This document shows, piece after piece, positions 42,615-50,641 of a stretch of 64,000 nucleotides of DNA. This DNA is from Acidimicrobiales bacterium (GTDB lineage Bacteria > Actinomycetota > Acidimicrobiia > Acidimicrobiales > RAAP-2): assembly GCA_025351385.1 (NCBI GenBank), contig JANXWA010000025.1:1-64000 (forward strand). The letters are read 5' to 3'. The notes under the pieces were generated by a model. The model was given only the letters and a program-made list of their open reading frames with translations. It had not been told where the DNA came from and made no database searches. The stretch's first letter is position 1. The number at the start of each line of letters is the position of its first letter. Both the position numbers and the translations under genes were made by a program.

Positions 42615-43333
42615 CTAGGCGGAGATTTCCTTGCTTGACGGGAACAGGGCCCGGTGGAGGCCCGCCGCGAGAGCTCCGCCCACCAGCGGAGCGAGAATGA
42701 ATAGCCACACCTGGTGCAATGCGGTACCGCCAACAATCACCGCCGGACCCAGGCTGCGCGCGGGGTTCACTGACGTGCCCGTGATCGGAATGCCGATGAG
42801 GTGAACCACCGTGAGCGTGAGACCGATCACGACTCCGGCGGTCGTCGCGTTGGCAGCCTTCGTCGTGACGCCGAGGATCACGAACACGAACATCGCGGTC
42901 AGGACCACCTCGGCCAGGAATGCCCCGCCTACCCCGATGTGGATGTAGCTGCCAGCTCCCCAACCGTCGGCACCGAGCCCGGTGCCGACCTGCTGTAGTC
43001 AGGCGAAGAGCTGAACATACCCCACAGCACGAGTGCACCTGCAACACCGCCGATGAACTGAGCCACCCAGTAGTTGAGCGCCTCCTTCAGCGTCATCCGG
43101 CCTGCGAGAAGCACGCCCAAAGTCACGGCTGGGTTGACGTGACAGCCCGAGATCGGACCGAGCGCGTACGCCAATGCCAAGAGGGTCAGCCCGAAAGCAA
43201 GGGCGGTCGCGACCACTCCGGCGATGAAGCTGCTTCCGTCAGCATGGAAACCGAACGTCAGGGTCGCGACTCCCACGGCGAAGAAGACCAGGACTGCGGT
43301 CCCAATGGATTCCGCGGCGAACTTACGAACCAT
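42615..43333 (-). pseudogene. Frameshifted aquaporin (MIP family)
   Basis: Read on the minus strand, the first part (from the ATG at 43333, behind a GGGAGAG site) encodes MVRKFAAESIGTAVLVFFAV and the first NPA loop, GCHVNPAVT. It then runs out of frame near 42980-43000. From there a different frame continues the same protein (GLGADGWG..., GGAFLAEVVLTAMFVFVILG) with the second NPA loop, GTSVNPARS, to the stop at 42615. One missing base in the CAGCAGG context would explain it. The repaired protein would be about 240 residues, a normal aquaporin Z-like length. It is either a real mutation or an assembly error. Confidence 0.75.
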
Positions 43334-43417
43334 GGCTCTCTCCCATCTCAACGAGACTTCGAAAACAATATCCTTGGCGAACGTAGAACATGCGTCCTTC
43401 GAGGCCCTTCCCTCGAA

Positions 43418-43786
43418 CTAGACGTGGCTGAGCAGCCCTCCATCGACCAGAAGCGTCTGGCCCGTGATGTAGGAAGCGTCGTCGGAGGCGAGGAATGCAA
43501 CCGCGGCGGCCATCTCCTCTGGCAGCCCCTTGCGGCCCATCGAGACCGTGCGGGCAATCAACTTCTCGATGTCCTCACTGGTCATCGCATCATGGACGAA
43601 CTGGGGATCGTTGAATCCCGTGTCGACCCAACCGGGGCAGACGCAGTTGACGCGAATCCCCGACTTGGCGAAGTCGATGGCGATTGATCGCGTGAGATTC
43701 ACCACCGCCGCCTTCGAGGCGGTGTAGACGGAGAGCGCGGGCTCGCCGATCATGCCGCTGATCGATCCCGTCGTGGCGAGCCCCAT
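43418..43786 (-). pseudogene. 3' remnant of a short-chain dehydrogenase/reductase
   Basis: The last 120 or so codons read clearly as the C-terminal half of an SDR: TTGSISGMIGEPALSVYTASKAA with the catalytic Ser and YxxxK (Y, K), then FAKSGIRVNCVCPGWVDT and ITGQTLLVDGGLLSHV at the end. The N-terminal NAD-binding half (TGxxxGxG) is missing. Upstream sequence on this strand does not resemble it in any frame. The ATG at 43786 could still start a short product, but it could not bind cofactor. Confidence 0.65.
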
Positions 43787-44098
43787 CAACGTCGACTCCG
43801 AGAGACCTTCCAAGTGGGTTGAACGATGCGACCGCCAGCCGTCGTCCGGATGCAGTCCGTCAGAAGCCCTGACCACATCCCGGCCGCCTCGTTGCGTGTC
43901 CACGCGATGTGCCTGATGCGGGTCCCGCTCCCGGGCTTGGCCCTCGCGCCCCGCCCTCCGTGGCACTCGATCCCAAGGTGGTGGGCGCAACGGCACTCAA
44001 GCGCTCAACCGCGCGCTGAGCTCACTGTCGGGGCTTGCCTGCGGGAACCGCCAAGCGGACGTCGACCCGATCGCTCTCGTTAGGCGCCACCTGCATGG
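43787..44098. other. Non-coding or degraded region
   Basis: 312 bp upstream of the SDR remnant. The expected SDR N-terminus is not found in any frame, and the small open frames have no recognisable features. It is probably the scar of the event that removed the 5' half of the SDR. Confidence 0.4.
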
Positions 44099-44104
44099 TA
44101 CGTT
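44099..44104 (+). promoter_or_regulatory. Candidate -10 box of a leaderless promoter
   Basis: TACGTT lies 6 nt before the GTG at 44111. Confidence 0.35.
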
Positions 44105-44110
44105 CCATCC

Positions 44111-44803
44111 GTGCCGAGCGCCCCCTTGAGCATCTTCGATCGAACGGCACCGAAGGCCTCGGCGACCTTGCGATACGGCGACGCCCCCGATCAGCTCGTC
44201 GACATCTTCGGCTCCGACCACGCCGTTCCCTGGCTGATCATGTTCCACGGGGGATTCTGGCGTCCGCAATACGACCGATCACACCTGAGTCACCTGGCGG
44301 CCGCGTTGGCCGCCACGGGGCGGCGTGTCGCTTCGGTCGAGTACCGCCGTATCCCCGGAGACCCTGACAGCACCATGTCGGACGTGCTCGCCGCGCTCGC
44401 CGCGCTCGACTCGACCGAGGCCACGCTTTTCGGGCACTCGGCTGGGGGCCACTTGGCCCTGTGGGCAGCGTCAACGACTCCGGGACTCGCCCGTGTCGTG
44501 GCCGTAGCGCCTGTCGCGGACTTGCAACAAGCTGAACGCCAAGAGCTGGGCTCCGGTGCCGTGCAGGCATTTCTCGGTCGATCGGCGGCGCAGCGACCCG
44601 ACTTGGACCCGATGCTCTTGTCTCCACTGTGCGACGTCGTGGTGATCGGTGGCGATCGCGACGACCGGGTGCCGATTGAGCTCTCGCGCGGGTACGCCGC
44701 CGCAAAGCATGCTCGACTGATCGAGTTGGCGAACGTTGACCACTTCGATCTGGTGGACCCGCTAACGGCCACCTTCGACACCGTGCGAAGTGCACTGGTA
44801 TAG
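44111..44803 (+). CDS. Small alpha/beta hydrolase (HGG-type esterase or formamidase)
   Basis: A 230-residue hydrolase with the oxyanion-hole motif HGGFWRPQYDR (residues about 46-56), typical of hormone-sensitive-lipase-like esterases and kynurenine formamidases. The nucleophile elbow is FGHSAGGHLALW (Ser about 110), followed by a late Asp (GGDRDDRVP) and His (NVDHFDLVD). Cytoplasmic, with a GTG start. The substrate is unknown. Confidence 0.8.
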   Translation: MPSAPLSIFDRTAPKASATLRYGDAPDQLVDIFGSDHAVPWLIMFHGGFWRPQYDRSHLSHLAAALAATGRRVASVEYRRIPGDPDSTMSDVLAALAALDSTEATLFGHSAGGHLALWAASTTPGLARVVAVAPVADLQQAERQELGSGAVQAFLGRSAAQRPDLDPMLLSPLCDVVVIGGDRDDRVPIELSRGYAAAKHARLIELANVDHFDLVDPLTATFDTVRSALV

Positions 44804-44830
44804 CGATATCCCCCTCAACGGAGTCTCCGA

Positions 44831-45766
44831 TCAATCACCTTCTTCGAGGTCCAAGGGCGCTATATCTTCACTGCTAGTGACGTCGGCCTCAGGGAACGTC
44901 ACCTCAATCAACTGTTCGGTCCGTCGCTGGCTCTGAAGAGCGATGGCCGTGAGCACCGCCTCGTCGGCGACCGTCAATGGAGGCTGCACCATGCTCCTCG
45001 GGTAGAGGCGTCGCGTACGAACCACGTTGCTCTCTGCGGCGTACAGGGTGATGACGGCCGCGAGGTACAAGAACGACAGGAGGCCGAGGATGCTCGCGAA
45101 GTAGCCATACAACTGGCTGGCGTGTCGGAGCTCGTGGGTGACGAGCCACGTGCCGCCGTATTGGAGGAGGCTCCACCCGATCGCTGCGACCACGGCGCCT
45201 TCGATCAGCTTCGCGGTCGCGACGGTCTTCGGGGTCAGGATCCGAAAGCCCAGGATGAACAGGGGGATGTTGATCACCAGACCTGCAATCACGACGGCGA
45301 TCACCGTGCCCACCGCCGGACCGCCCGAGGTGACGAATCCCGCCATGACCGTCGAGACGACGACGTCCAGCACGAGCACCCCCAAGAATCCAAGGCTTCG
45401 CGCGAGGCGTGGCAAGATGCCAGGGCGTGCGACGTGGGGAACGTTCCAGGCGTCCGCCATCGCGCGTTGGCCAGCTTGAGTCACGCCGAGGGAACCCCAG
45501 ACCAGGATTGCCACACTGGCGACGAGTCCGATGGCGCTGGTCGACTTGAGCGACGAGATTCCCCCGGGACGGGCCAGTTGCTTGCCAACGACCGGGAACT
45601 GCGCCAACGCCGAGTGGATCACTCGTTGTTGCAGCGCGGCGTCGTGGCCGAAGAGTAAGCCCAGCAGCGTGAATAGCAGGAGTAACAGTGGAAAGAGCGA
45701 GAGGAACCCGTAGTAGGCGAGCAGCGCCGCCAACGACCCGCAACCGTCGTCGCCGTACTTCTTCAC
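44831..45766 (-). CDS. YihY/BrkB-family membrane protein
   Basis: A protein of at least 311 residues with about six transmembrane helices and the YihY pattern: LAALLAYYGFLSLFPLLLLL, WNVPHVARPG, ASQLYGYFASILGLLSFLYL. The polar C-terminal tail is cytoplasmic. Function is uncertain: once called RNase BN, now treated as a membrane protein. The GTG at 45766 is the first conventional start. However, 24 more in-frame codons upstream encode a helix like that of relatives (SRIDAFQQRHRNLSYLYAVV). They begin at an ATC behind a good ribosome site, so the true start may be non-standard. Confidence 0.8.
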   Translation of the reverse strand: MKKYGDDGCGSLAALLAYYGFLSLFPLLLLLFTLLGLLFGHDAALQQRVIHSALAQFPVVGKQLARPGGISSLKSTSAIGLVASVAILVWGSLGVTQAGQRAMADAWNVPHVARPGILPRLARSLGFLGVLVLDVVVSTVMAGFVTSGGPAVGTVIAVVIAGLVINIPLFILGFRILTPKTVATAKLIEGAVVAAIGWSLLQYGGTWLVTHELRHASQLYGYFASILGLLSFLYLAAVITLYAAESNVVRTRRLYPRSMVQPPLTVADEAVLTAIALQSQRRTEQLIEVTFPEADVTSSEDIAPLDLEEGD

Positions 45767-45835
45767 GACCGCGTAGAGGTACGAGAGGTTCCGATGCCTC
45801 TGCTGGAACGCATCGATGCGGCTGATGATCTTCGT

Positions 45836-45849
45836 GATTGAGTCACCTT
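45836..45849 (-). promoter_or_regulatory. Ribosome site and possible ATC start of the YihY-like gene
   Basis: On the minus strand AAGGTGA (45849-45843) is followed, 7 nt after its AAGG core, by an in-frame ATC (45838-45836). Translation from it gives MTKIISRIDAFQQRHRNL..., which extends the YihY protein naturally. An in-frame stop lies just upstream of the ribosome site. Confidence 0.35.
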
Positions 45850-46463
45850 CTCGTTAGACCAAGTTCCAACATCTTGCACCACCTTGTTGAACGCCAGGTC
45901 GAAGACCAATCCGCACCGTGACGCCGACGGGTCGTCGACCCGCCTACGGGGCCCTGACGTCCCGGCGGCCAAGGTGAAGACCCAGCCCCATCCTCGTGGG
46001 CAGTCGTCGCGACGATTCGTGTCATCGACACGGATTTGATGGCCATCGACCTTGGCAGCATGGTCGCAACAACATCACGTCTGGGGGATCAATGTCGATC
46101 ACTCGTTGCTGACGCGCCGATCGGTTTCGCGTCGATGTGGGATCGAACATCGTCATACCCGTGATGCTCGCGGTGATCCTGGGCGTCGTGATCGCTTCGG
46201 CGCACATGGCGAGCGCTCCTTTGGGCTGCCCGAACAGCGGCCAGGGCTGCGTTATCGACGGCAACAACGCGACAACGGGAAGGATTGACCTCCGTGCGCT
46301 TCGGCTAGTTCCATCGCCCCGGTCCGTCCGAGGCCGCGTAGTCCTTCGCAGCGTCAATCGGCCAGACTCCTTTCTGATCAACTCACCTGCGACGCCATCG
46401 ACCAGTAGAACAACGGGTTCAATGCTCGGAGTCCCGGCCCCTTCGTCGATTCGCACGACTGGG
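45850..46463. other. Long intergenic region, no gene recognised
   Basis: About 600 bp between the YihY gene and the decarboxylase. Frames open on both strands but have no recognisable domains. A short hydrophobic peptide-like run (VIPVMLAVILGVVIASAHMA) occurs in the frame leading into the decarboxylase, without a ribosome site. Possibly degraded sequence. Confidence 0.45.
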
Positions 46464-46469
46464 TACAAT
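46464..46469 (+). promoter_or_regulatory. -10 box of a leaderless promoter (decarboxylase)
   Basis: TACAAT, close to the -10 consensus, lies 6 nt before the ATG at 46476. There is no ribosome site. It is the clearest case of this pattern in the window. Confidence 0.5.
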
Positions 46470-46475
46470 CACCCA

Positions 46476-47930
46476 ATGTCGACTCGAGCCGAGACCAGTC
46501 ACGTAGGCGAGTACGTGCAGCGCATCGGGGCGGCGCTCGACGAGTTCTTGGAGGGCAACCACGGCGACCCGATGCTGCGCCACGCCGAGTGGTCGTCCGC
46601 TCTCGCCGGCCCGCTCCCCGCCGAGGGCATCGGGGCATCGGAGGTCATCGCCGAGCTTGAACGGATCGTCATACCCAACGGGGCTCGGATGAGTGAGCCG
46701 GAGTTCTGGGGTTGGATAACCGCCGGGCCGAGCACGGTGCCCACGGTCGCGTCGCTGGCGGCGACCGTCGCGTCGCCTCAGCGCTACACGCTCACGTCCT
46801 TCAACCATCTTGAGGAGCTGTCCCTCGATTGGTTGGGCGAGCTTTGCTCGTTGGCACCCCACATGAAGGGCGTCTACTCCAGCGGAGGTTCGGTCGCCAA
46901 CCTCGTCGCCCTAGGTGCGGCCCGCCAGTGGGCGCTCGAGCAGGTCGGTATCGATCCCGCGGCGCAAGGCTGTGGCTCTCGCGAGATCGCCCTCTACACC
47001 TCGAACGAGGCCCACCACACGATCCTGCGCTCGGCGGGGGTGCTCGGCATCGGGCGCAACAACGTGCGTCAGATCCCCACCGACGACCACCAGCGCCTCG
47101 ACGTCCGAGCTCTGGCCGCCACCCTCGCGAAGGACCTGAGCGAGGGTATCGTGCCGATTGCCGTCAGCGCGACGGCCGGGACCACCAATACGGGGGCCGT
47201 GGATCCGCTGCGGGAGGCGGGTGAGCTCTGTCGCGAACACGGCGTGTGGTTCCACGTCGACGGCGCCTACGGCCTTCCGGGCATCCTCGACGAGCGGGTG
47301 CGGCCGCTCTACGACGGTCTCGAACTCGCCGACTCGGTGATCGTCGACCCACATAAGTGGCTCGGCGCACCCGTCGGCATCGCCGCCACCTACGTGCGCG
47401 ATCGCTCGATCCTGCACCGCGCCTTCACCCAAGAGCCCGCGGCCTACCTCGAGGGCTCCTTCGGTGACCCCTCGGACATTCGAGTGTCGGTTGACTCGAT
47501 GGGCATCCCCTACGCCGACTTCGGTGTCGAACTCTCGTCGCCGGCCCGGGGCGTGGTCGTATGGAGCATCCTGCGCGAGCTCGGCCGCAAAGGCGTCGCC
47601 GCACGCGTCGAGCACGACAACGACCTCGCCCGGCACGCCGCGTCGCGAGCTCGCGAGAGCGACCGTCTGGAGTTGCTGGCCGAGCCGACACTATCCATCT
47701 GCTGTCTTCGCTATCGAACCGAGCAGATCATCGACCTGGACCAGTTCAACGCGACCCTGTTTCGCCGTCTGGTCCAGGAGACTCCCTACCTGCCTAGTTC
47801 GACAGTCGTCGACGGCAAATTCGGACTACGGCCCTGCTTCATCAACGGCCGCACGTCGACCGGGCACGTCGACGGTTTCCTCGATGCCGTCGTGCGCATC
47901 GGAGACGAGTTGGCCGCGCAGCCACATTGA
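46476..47930 (+). CDS. PLP-dependent amino acid decarboxylase (group II)
   Basis: A 484-residue decarboxylase of the aromatic-amino-acid/glutamate decarboxylase fold. It has GGSVANLVALGAAR, the PLP-stacking His region SNEAHHTILRSA, SATAGTTNTGAVDPL, VDGAYGLPG with the PLP Asp, and VDPHKWLGAP with the PLP lysine (residue 294). Substrates of close relatives include aromatic L-amino acids and their relatives; which one applies here cannot be told. The long open frame upstream of 46476 is not coding. Confidence 0.88.
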   Translation: MSTRAETSHVGEYVQRIGAALDEFLEGNHGDPMLRHAEWSSALAGPLPAEGIGASEVIAELERIVIPNGARMSEPEFWGWITAGPSTVPTVASLAATVASPQRYTLTSFNHLEELSLDWLGELCSLAPHMKGVYSSGGSVANLVALGAARQWALEQVGIDPAAQGCGSREIALYTSNEAHHTILRSAGVLGIGRNNVRQIPTDDHQRLDVRALAATLAKDLSEGIVPIAVSATAGTTNTGAVDPLREAGELCREHGVWFHVDGAYGLPGILDERVRPLYDGLELADSVIVDPHKWLGAPVGIAATYVRDRSILHRAFTQEPAAYLEGSFGDPSDIRVSVDSMGIPYADFGVELSSPARGVVVWSILRELGRKGVAARVEHDNDLARHAASRARESDRLELLAEPTLSICCLRYRTEQIIDLDQFNATLFRRLVQETPYLPSSTVVDGKFGLRPCFINGRTSTGHVDGFLDAVVRIGDELAAQPH

Positions 47931-47996
47931 CCAAAGGGGCCCGACGACGTCCTGGCCCGCCGTCTAGTATTCGCTCGCCAAGCCCGAGGAGCAACC

Positions 47997-48817
47997 ATGT
48001 CTACTGAAGTGAACCTGTCCGGCCAGATCGCGATCGTCACCGGAGCCTCGAGCGGCGTTGGACGGGCCATCGCCGAACGGCTGGGTGGCGCCGGTGCTCA
48101 CGTCTACCTCAGTGGACGCACGCAGCCCCGATGGAGGAAAGTGCGGCCCGGATCGAAGCGGCCGGTGGACGGGCCACCGTCGACGTCGCCGACGTGCGCG
48201 ACCCCGAGGCGATGCAGGCCCTGGTCACTCGCGCTCTCAAGGACAGTGGACGCCTAGACATCTTCGTCAACAATGCGGGCGTCAGCTTCCTCGGCTCGGT
48301 GCTCGACGGCGAGGCCGAGAACTGGCGAGCCATGCTCGAGACCAACGTGCTCGCGCTACTCGTCGGGTGTCAGGCCGCCGTCCAGGCCATGCGCGCGACG
48401 GGCAATCCGGGCCACATCGTCAACGTCTCATCGGTCGCGGCGCTCAGCCCCGACTCCGGTGTCTACGGCGCCACGAAGCACGCCGTCAACGTCATCACGA
48501 ACTCCCTCCGTCGTGAGCTGGACAATGACCCGATCCAGATCACCTCGGTGATGCCGGGGCTCGTGGCGACGAACCTCGCTCGATACAGTGACCCGGCGAT
48601 CCTCGCCGGATTGGTCGCGGCGTCGGGGATCGAGCACGAGCTCACGGTCGGTGAGCGGCTACCCGACGACGTCCTCGAAAGCGCTCAGTCGGTCCTGGGC
48701 GACTTCATCATCCGGCCCGATGACATCGCCAACGCTGTCGCGTACGTAGTCAGCCAGCCGTCGTCGGTCGACATCACCGAGATTGTCATCCGACCGAACA
48801 AGCACTTTGACCTCTAG
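47997..48817 (+). pseudogene. Short-chain dehydrogenase/reductase with a frameshift
   Basis: The first frame from the ATG at 47997, behind a GAGGAG site, encodes IAIVTGASSGVGRAIAERLG and AHVYLSGRTQ. From about 48125 the protein continues in another frame: MEESAARIEAAGGRATVDV, IFVNNAGVSFLG, the catalytic SSVAALSPDSGVYGATKHA with YxxxK, and an intact C-terminus to 48817. One missing base in the CAGCCCCG run (48124-48131) would account for it. All catalytic parts are otherwise intact, so this is a recent mutation or an assembly error. The repaired length of about 273 residues is normal. Confidence 0.78.
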
Positions 48818-48824
48818 GGCAACG

Positions 48825-49451
48825 TCAGGTCAGCGTCGAAGCGCACGACCACTGGCTCCATCCGTCACGGGCGAAGAGCAGGGCGGCCGCGCGCACGTTC
48901 AGCACCGGATTGAAAGCCAGATCCAGATTGTTGGGGTCGAGGCCGAGCATCCTGAATAGGTACTGCTGCGTTCCGCCGTCGTTCAACTGGAACAGCCCCC
49001 GGTCGTGTGTGCCATTGCTGTCGTAGCCGATGTCCAAGGGATGGAACTTGGACTCGCACCATGCCACCGCCGCGGCGTCGTGCCACGCGCTCGGGGGAAA
49101 GGCACGATGGATCAAGGAGACCAGATAGCCGGACGTCGGCACGGAGGCGGAGGGAAGGGCGACGGCTTGCGCGACCGCCTGGCTGGCGACGCCTACGTTT
49201 AACGTTGATGCGGCGACGGAGCTCGCCACGGACGGTGACCTGCGCCACGCCACGTGCGACGTCGGAAGCCAACGGTGGAGACCGGTGGCCCCGAGGGTGT
49301 CGGCGAGGCGAACGACGTCGACCTGACGCACCGCGCCCGACGAGGGGAGCGTCAAGGCGAACGTCGGCACCACCAGCAGCGCCAGGGCCAGACGGGGCCA
49401 TCTCTTCGAGCCGCGCTTCGCTTCTTTGGATTGATCGTGCGTTTTGGGCAC
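48825..49451 (-). CDS. Exported lytic-transglycosylase-like (SLT) protein
   Basis: A 208-residue protein with an N-terminal signal sequence (basic residues, then LALALLVVPTFALTLPSSGA). A spacer of about 80 residues precedes an SLT/lysozyme-like domain with AVAWCESKFHPLDIGYDSN (catalytic Glu), DRGLFQLND and FNPVLNVRAAALLF. It probably cleaves or remodels peptidoglycan outside the membrane. The GTG at 49451 has an AGGC site; a GTG at 49478 would add nine residues. The 5' region is long and possibly structured. Confidence 0.8.
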   Translation of the reverse strand: MPKTHDQSKEAKRGSKRWPRLALALLVVPTFALTLPSSGAVRQVDVVRLADTLGATGLHRWLPTSHVAWRRSPSVASSVAASTLNVGVASQAVAQAVALPSASVPTSGYLVSLIHRAFPPSAWHDAAAVAWCESKFHPLDIGYDSNGTHDRGLFQLNDGGTQQYLFRMLGLDPNNLDLAFNPVLNVRAAALLFARDGWSQWSCASTLT

Positions 49452-49848
49452 AGGGGAGCCTCGCTTGGTTGCGCACACCTATTTGGTGCCGTTGAATCAG
49501 TGGGTTGCCGCGGGCCAGCGATCCGCCAGTAGGGGACCTGCCGCTTAGGCGCGCAATGTGGCGCTTAGCAAGATGCCGACGTCAAATATGACGCCGTGTA
49601 TAAAAGACCATTTTAGTTGGAGCCCACGTCTTGTGTGTCAGGTCGCGAAAACCCGCTGAATTAACCGGTTTTTGACCGCGACGTGGCCGTGAATCCAAAC
49701 GAGGGCCACCGAGGGTTGCCGCCCTCTTTGATCTTTTTCCCACACTGAAGTCGCGTCCACACGGCACGAAGTCAGCTCGGCAGCGCAACGCCACCCACCG
49801 GCCGGACGAGCCCAGAACTGACGGCTCGCCCGACCGCTCGGCGACCGG
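49452..49848. other. Intergenic region upstream of the transglycosylase
   Basis: About 400 bp, AT-richer than its surroundings between 49580 and 49740. It contains no recognisable gene. The minus-strand part nearest the transglycosylase (49470-49550) is GC-rich and could fold as an RNA leader. A TATACA box (near 49600, minus strand) may be its promoter. Confidence 0.4.
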
Positions 49849-50469
49849 CTATGCCGGCTTGTTCGTCTTCACGTCCCAACCGAAGTGCACCACCGCACCA
49901 CCCTGGGGGACGTAGTCCACCTTGATTTTTGCGAAGTTAAAGGACACCGACTCGGTGGGTCGATCCCCGCCACTGCTCATCGTGATGCCCGAGATCATTA
50001 CGTTCGACATCGTCACCGTCATGCTGTCGCCCGATGGCGCTCCCGCGGTGGAGGACGCGGGGTCCATGTACAGGATCACCGTCTTGTAGTGGGTTCCCGC
50101 CGCGCAGTTTCTGAAGAAGAGCGGCGAGGCCTTGTCGGTGACCTTCGTGACTGAGAGGTCGTGAAATGAGGCCTTACCCGAGCGCCCCGCTCCAGAGGAA
50201 CTCGACTGCGACCCAATGTTGTTGTTGATCCCCCAGGACCACGACAGCACGTCGATGTAGCCCGGACCCTTGGGCGTACCACTGCCCGTGATGCCGGGGA
50301 CGAGCAACGACGTCGTGCCACCCGCGGCGAGCGCGGACGGGCGAAGTGTCCCGGCCGAGGCCGTGAGCGTGCCCGACGCCGCCCCCACGGTGGCAAGGAT
50401 CAACGTCCCCAAAAGACAACTTCGAACAGCCAGGCGACTTCGACCGTGCAGCAATCGCTCCATTCCCAT
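49849..50469 (-). CDS. Exported Hcp-like (type VI tube-fold) protein
   Basis: A 206-residue protein with a signal peptide (basic start, then CLLGTLILATVGAASGTLTASA, cut likely near 38-40) followed by an Hcp1-family fold. The fold includes IDVLSWSWGIN, GKASFHDLSVTKVTDKASPL, THYKTVILYMDP, MTVTMSNVMISGITMSSGG and ESVSFNFAKIKVDY. In Gram-negatives Hcp forms the T6SS tube and has no signal peptide. Here no T6SS gene is near, so the fold is used in an exported role. The ATG at 50469 is preferred because GGGGGGA sits 4 nt before it. A perfect inverted repeat lies just upstream. Confidence 0.75.
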   Translation of the reverse strand: MGMERLLHGRSRLAVRSCLLGTLILATVGAASGTLTASAGTLRPSALAAGGTTSLLVPGITGSGTPKGPGYIDVLSWSWGINNNIGSQSSSSGAGRSGKASFHDLSVTKVTDKASPLFFRNCAAGTHYKTVILYMDPASSTAGAPSGDSMTVTMSNVMISGITMSSGGDRPTESVSFNFAKIKVDYVPQGGAVVHFGWDVKTNKPA

Positions 50470-50486
50470 GTTTCCCCCCATTTGAA

Positions 50487-50536
50487 TTCGGCCCACGACG
50501 GACCTGAGGCGCAGCGTAGGTCCGTCGTGGGCCGAA
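50487..50536. repeat. Perfect 19-bp inverted repeat before the Hcp-like gene
   Basis: Arms 50487-50505 (TTCGGCCCACGACGGACCT) and 50518-50536 are exact reverse complements around a 12-nt loop. The repeat begins 18 nt upstream of the Hcp-like ATG and no T-run follows on either strand. It would form a stable hairpin in the mRNA leader, or a large dyad operator in the divergent promoter shared with the MFS gene. Confidence 0.8.
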
Positions 50537-50641
50537 AGTGTGTTCAACCAATCGACGAAGCGCAGCGCGCTGTCTGCACGTCTGCTTTGGTCACTCGACG
50601 GACAATTCGAGACACACTCGCGCACGTGCTGAGATGGCGAC

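Noticed and set aside
49452-49560. SAM-type riboswitch, from the GGCAACCC segment
   Set aside because: The short motif is present, but the paired helices of SAM riboswitches are not evident and the downstream gene is a transglycosylase. Kept only as an unspecified leader.
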